Below are positions 62,601 to 64,000 of a DNA stretch of 64,000 nt, piece by piece. Below the pieces are notes generated by a model. The model saw only the letters and a program-made list of their open reading frames with translations, was not told where the DNA came from and ran no database searches. The position numbers were made by a program, and so were the translations under genes. The first letter of the stretch is position 1. Each line of letters begins with the position of its first letter. Source of the DNA: Karalla daura. Its lineage: Eukaryota; Chordata; Actinopteri; Chaetodontiformes; Leiognathidae. Location: NCBI GenBank assembly GCA_029224185.1, contig CM055188.1:10618997-10682996 (forward strand), given 5' to 3'.

Positions 62601-64000
62601 TTTTCTTTGTTTTGTCCTTTGTTTTTGTTTGTTTTCTAAATCCAGCCCACCACCCTCAAGCCTTACACCAATATGTGGTGTAAGGTGCAGTTGTGACAGA
62701 GGCTCAGTATCTGCTAGGAATGACTCTCCTGGGTCTGCTCATGCTTGGAGCCCACTGGGCCCACGTGCGTCCGCGGAGGAGAAGAGTGGTCTGTGTGGGT
62801 CTGCCAGCACTGCCACAACATAAGGACAGTGGCCTCCCAGCCCCTACTTACAAACTCTGTTGTGGGCTGAACGTTGACATCATCATCACCATCATCATGT
62901 CCTATTCAATGAGCTGTGTAAGGTAGGCCTAAGGCATGTGTGACATCATCACTGTCCTCATGTTAAGTGCCTGACTGATGACATCATCAGTGCTGCACTT
63001 TGAGGCTTTGATGTCTTTCAAGGGCCATGATGATGTCACACTGTTGATGGAAAAGTTCAAAGGAGGGGTCCAGATTGCCAACAGAAAGAGCTTTATACAT
63101 CTGACCACTGAGTCTATGAAGGAGTCAGGCTATGTACACTTGTCTGAGCAGGTTGTAAACTACTGACACACATTGTGTTACTTATAATTAATAAATTATT
63201 AATGTAGTGAAATATAATTCATTGTGTAATTAGCTCCAAGGTCGGTATATGGAACACAGACAAGACAGCCACTTGATGACATAGCTATGGGGAGCCTACC
63301 TATGCAGCCTTGTATGTTTGAGAATTTTTTTCTTTGTTTTGTCCTTTGTTTTTTTTTGTTTTCTAGATCCAGCCCACCACCCTCAAGCCTTACACCAAAA
63401 TATGGTGTATGGTGCAGTTGTGACAGAGGCTCAGTGTCTGCTCGGGACCACTCTCCTGGGTCTGCTCATGCTTGGAGCCCACTGGGCCCACGTGCGTCCG
63501 CGGAGGAGAAGAGTGGTCTGTGTGGGTCTGCCAGCACTGCCACAACATAAGGACAGTGGCCTCCCAGCCCCTACTTACAAACTCTGTTGTGGGCTGAACG
63601 CTGACATCATCATCACCATCATCATGTCCTATTCAATGAGCTGTGTAAGGTAGGCCGAAGGCATGTGTGACATCATCACTGTCCTCATGTCAAGTGCCTG
63701 ACTGATGACATCATCAGTGCTGCACTTTGAGGCTTTGATGTCTTTCAAGGGCCATGATGATGTCACACTGTTGATGGAAAAGTTCAAAGGAGGGGTCCAG
63801 ATTGCCAACAGAAAGAGCTTTATACATCTGACCACTGAGTCTATGAAGGAGTCAGGCTATGTACACTTGTCTGAGCAGGTTGTAAACTACTGACACACAT
63901 TGTGTTACTTATAATTGATAAATTATTAATTTTGTGAAATGTAATTCATTGTGTAATTAGCTCTAAGGTCGGTATATGGAACACAGACAAGACAGCCACT
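59654..64000 (+). repeat. Block 9: 6 units, long subfamily, last one incomplete
   Basis: Unit starts are 59654, 60379, 61106, 61833, 62560 and 63287. The first five are 725-727 bp; the last is cut by the window edge after 714 bp. Units at 59654, 60379, 61106 and 62560 have tctaa; those at 61833 and 63287 have tctag. The unit at 59654 is a mosaic with the cc T-tract start of the short type and the tctaaatcc end of the long type. The last unit closely resembles the first unit of the window, so the array has not changed character by the right edge. Confidence 0.93.

Larger units (their letters stand above)
1..64000 (+). repeat. Tandem satellite/macrosatellite array, ~724-bp unit, 88 unit starts
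   Basis: The whole window is built from one unit repeated head to tail on the + strand. Spacing between successive 'atggggagcctacc' anchors is always 718-731 bp, mostly 720, 723 or 727. Length differences come from a T-rich tract, an ATC microsatellite and a few small indels. No unit is inverted, truncated or interrupted by foreign DNA, and both array ends lie outside the window. I do not recognise the monomer among satellites I know. The size fits a large satellite or small macrosatellite. The call as a tandem array is read directly from the sequence; the animal/vertebrate origin is inference. Confidence 0.98.

Noticed and set aside
1..64000. CRISPR-like array
   Set aside because: Repeats are about 724 bp with no distinct spacers; the whole period is conserved.
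1..64000. rDNA or other functional RNA gene cluster
   Set aside because: No rRNA-, tRNA- or snRNA-like conserved sequence is recognisable in the monomer.
1..64000. Tandem mobile elements or retrovirus-like LTRs
   Set aside because: No reverse transcriptase, transposase, primer-binding site, terminal inverted repeats or target-site duplications seen; every unit joins the next at the same phase.
1..64000. CENP-B box marking a centromeric satellite
   Set aside because: I found no convincing match to the 17-bp box in the monomer on either strand by eye.

Overview
The window is one uninterrupted head-to-tail tandem array of a single repeat of about 724 bp. Taking the start of the near-invariant 'atggggagcctacc' motif as the unit boundary, I find 88 unit starts, from 278 to 63287. 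Spacing is 718-731 bp (mean 724), every copy lies on the + strand, and none is truncated or inverted. Bases 1-277 are the tail of an earlier unit and the last unit runs off the right edge, so neither end of the array is visible. I see no unique flanking sequence, transposable element, rRNA, tRNA, CRISPR array or ordinary gene. Unit size, T-rich and AT-rich segments, CpG-type variation and multi-unit (higher-order) periodicity suggest a nuclear satellite or macrosatellite of an animal, most likely a vertebrate. I do not recognise the repeat and cannot name the species.

Each unit has the same internal layout: the anchor; a T-rich tract ending in tctag or tctaa; a GC-richer core with an E-box CACGTG and a CCGCGG; a short ATC microsatellite; a stretch with several TGACATCATCA motifs, an 18-bp near-palindrome and a 14-bp inverted repeat; a 62-codon open frame ending in TGA; and an AT-rich segment that in many units contains AATAAA. 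Together these resemble splice and polyadenylation signals, but the frames do not join into one protein and indels break them in many units. I treat the open frames as features of the repeat, not proven genes.

Layout by variant. Units of mostly 720-728 bp with ATCC after the T tract fill 278-11884, 16923-19825, 45135-54565 and 59654-64000. Units of mostly 718-723 bp, with GTGC or ATGC after the T tract and a cc at its start, fill 11885-16922 and 19826-32796. Both types are interleaved in 32797-45134 and 54566-59653. Higher-order periods are layered on this: dimers (about 1,450 bp), trimers (2,160 and 2,178 bp), a tetramer (2,888 bp) and a nearly identical 4.8-kb segment repeated 12,271 bp away (17 units). 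This is the pattern expected from unequal exchange, segmental amplification and gene conversion.

No set of genes working together can be supported here. The points worth following up are the array architecture, the RNA-processing-like signals in each unit, the conserved inverted repeat, and the gain of full CRE palindromes in seven units.
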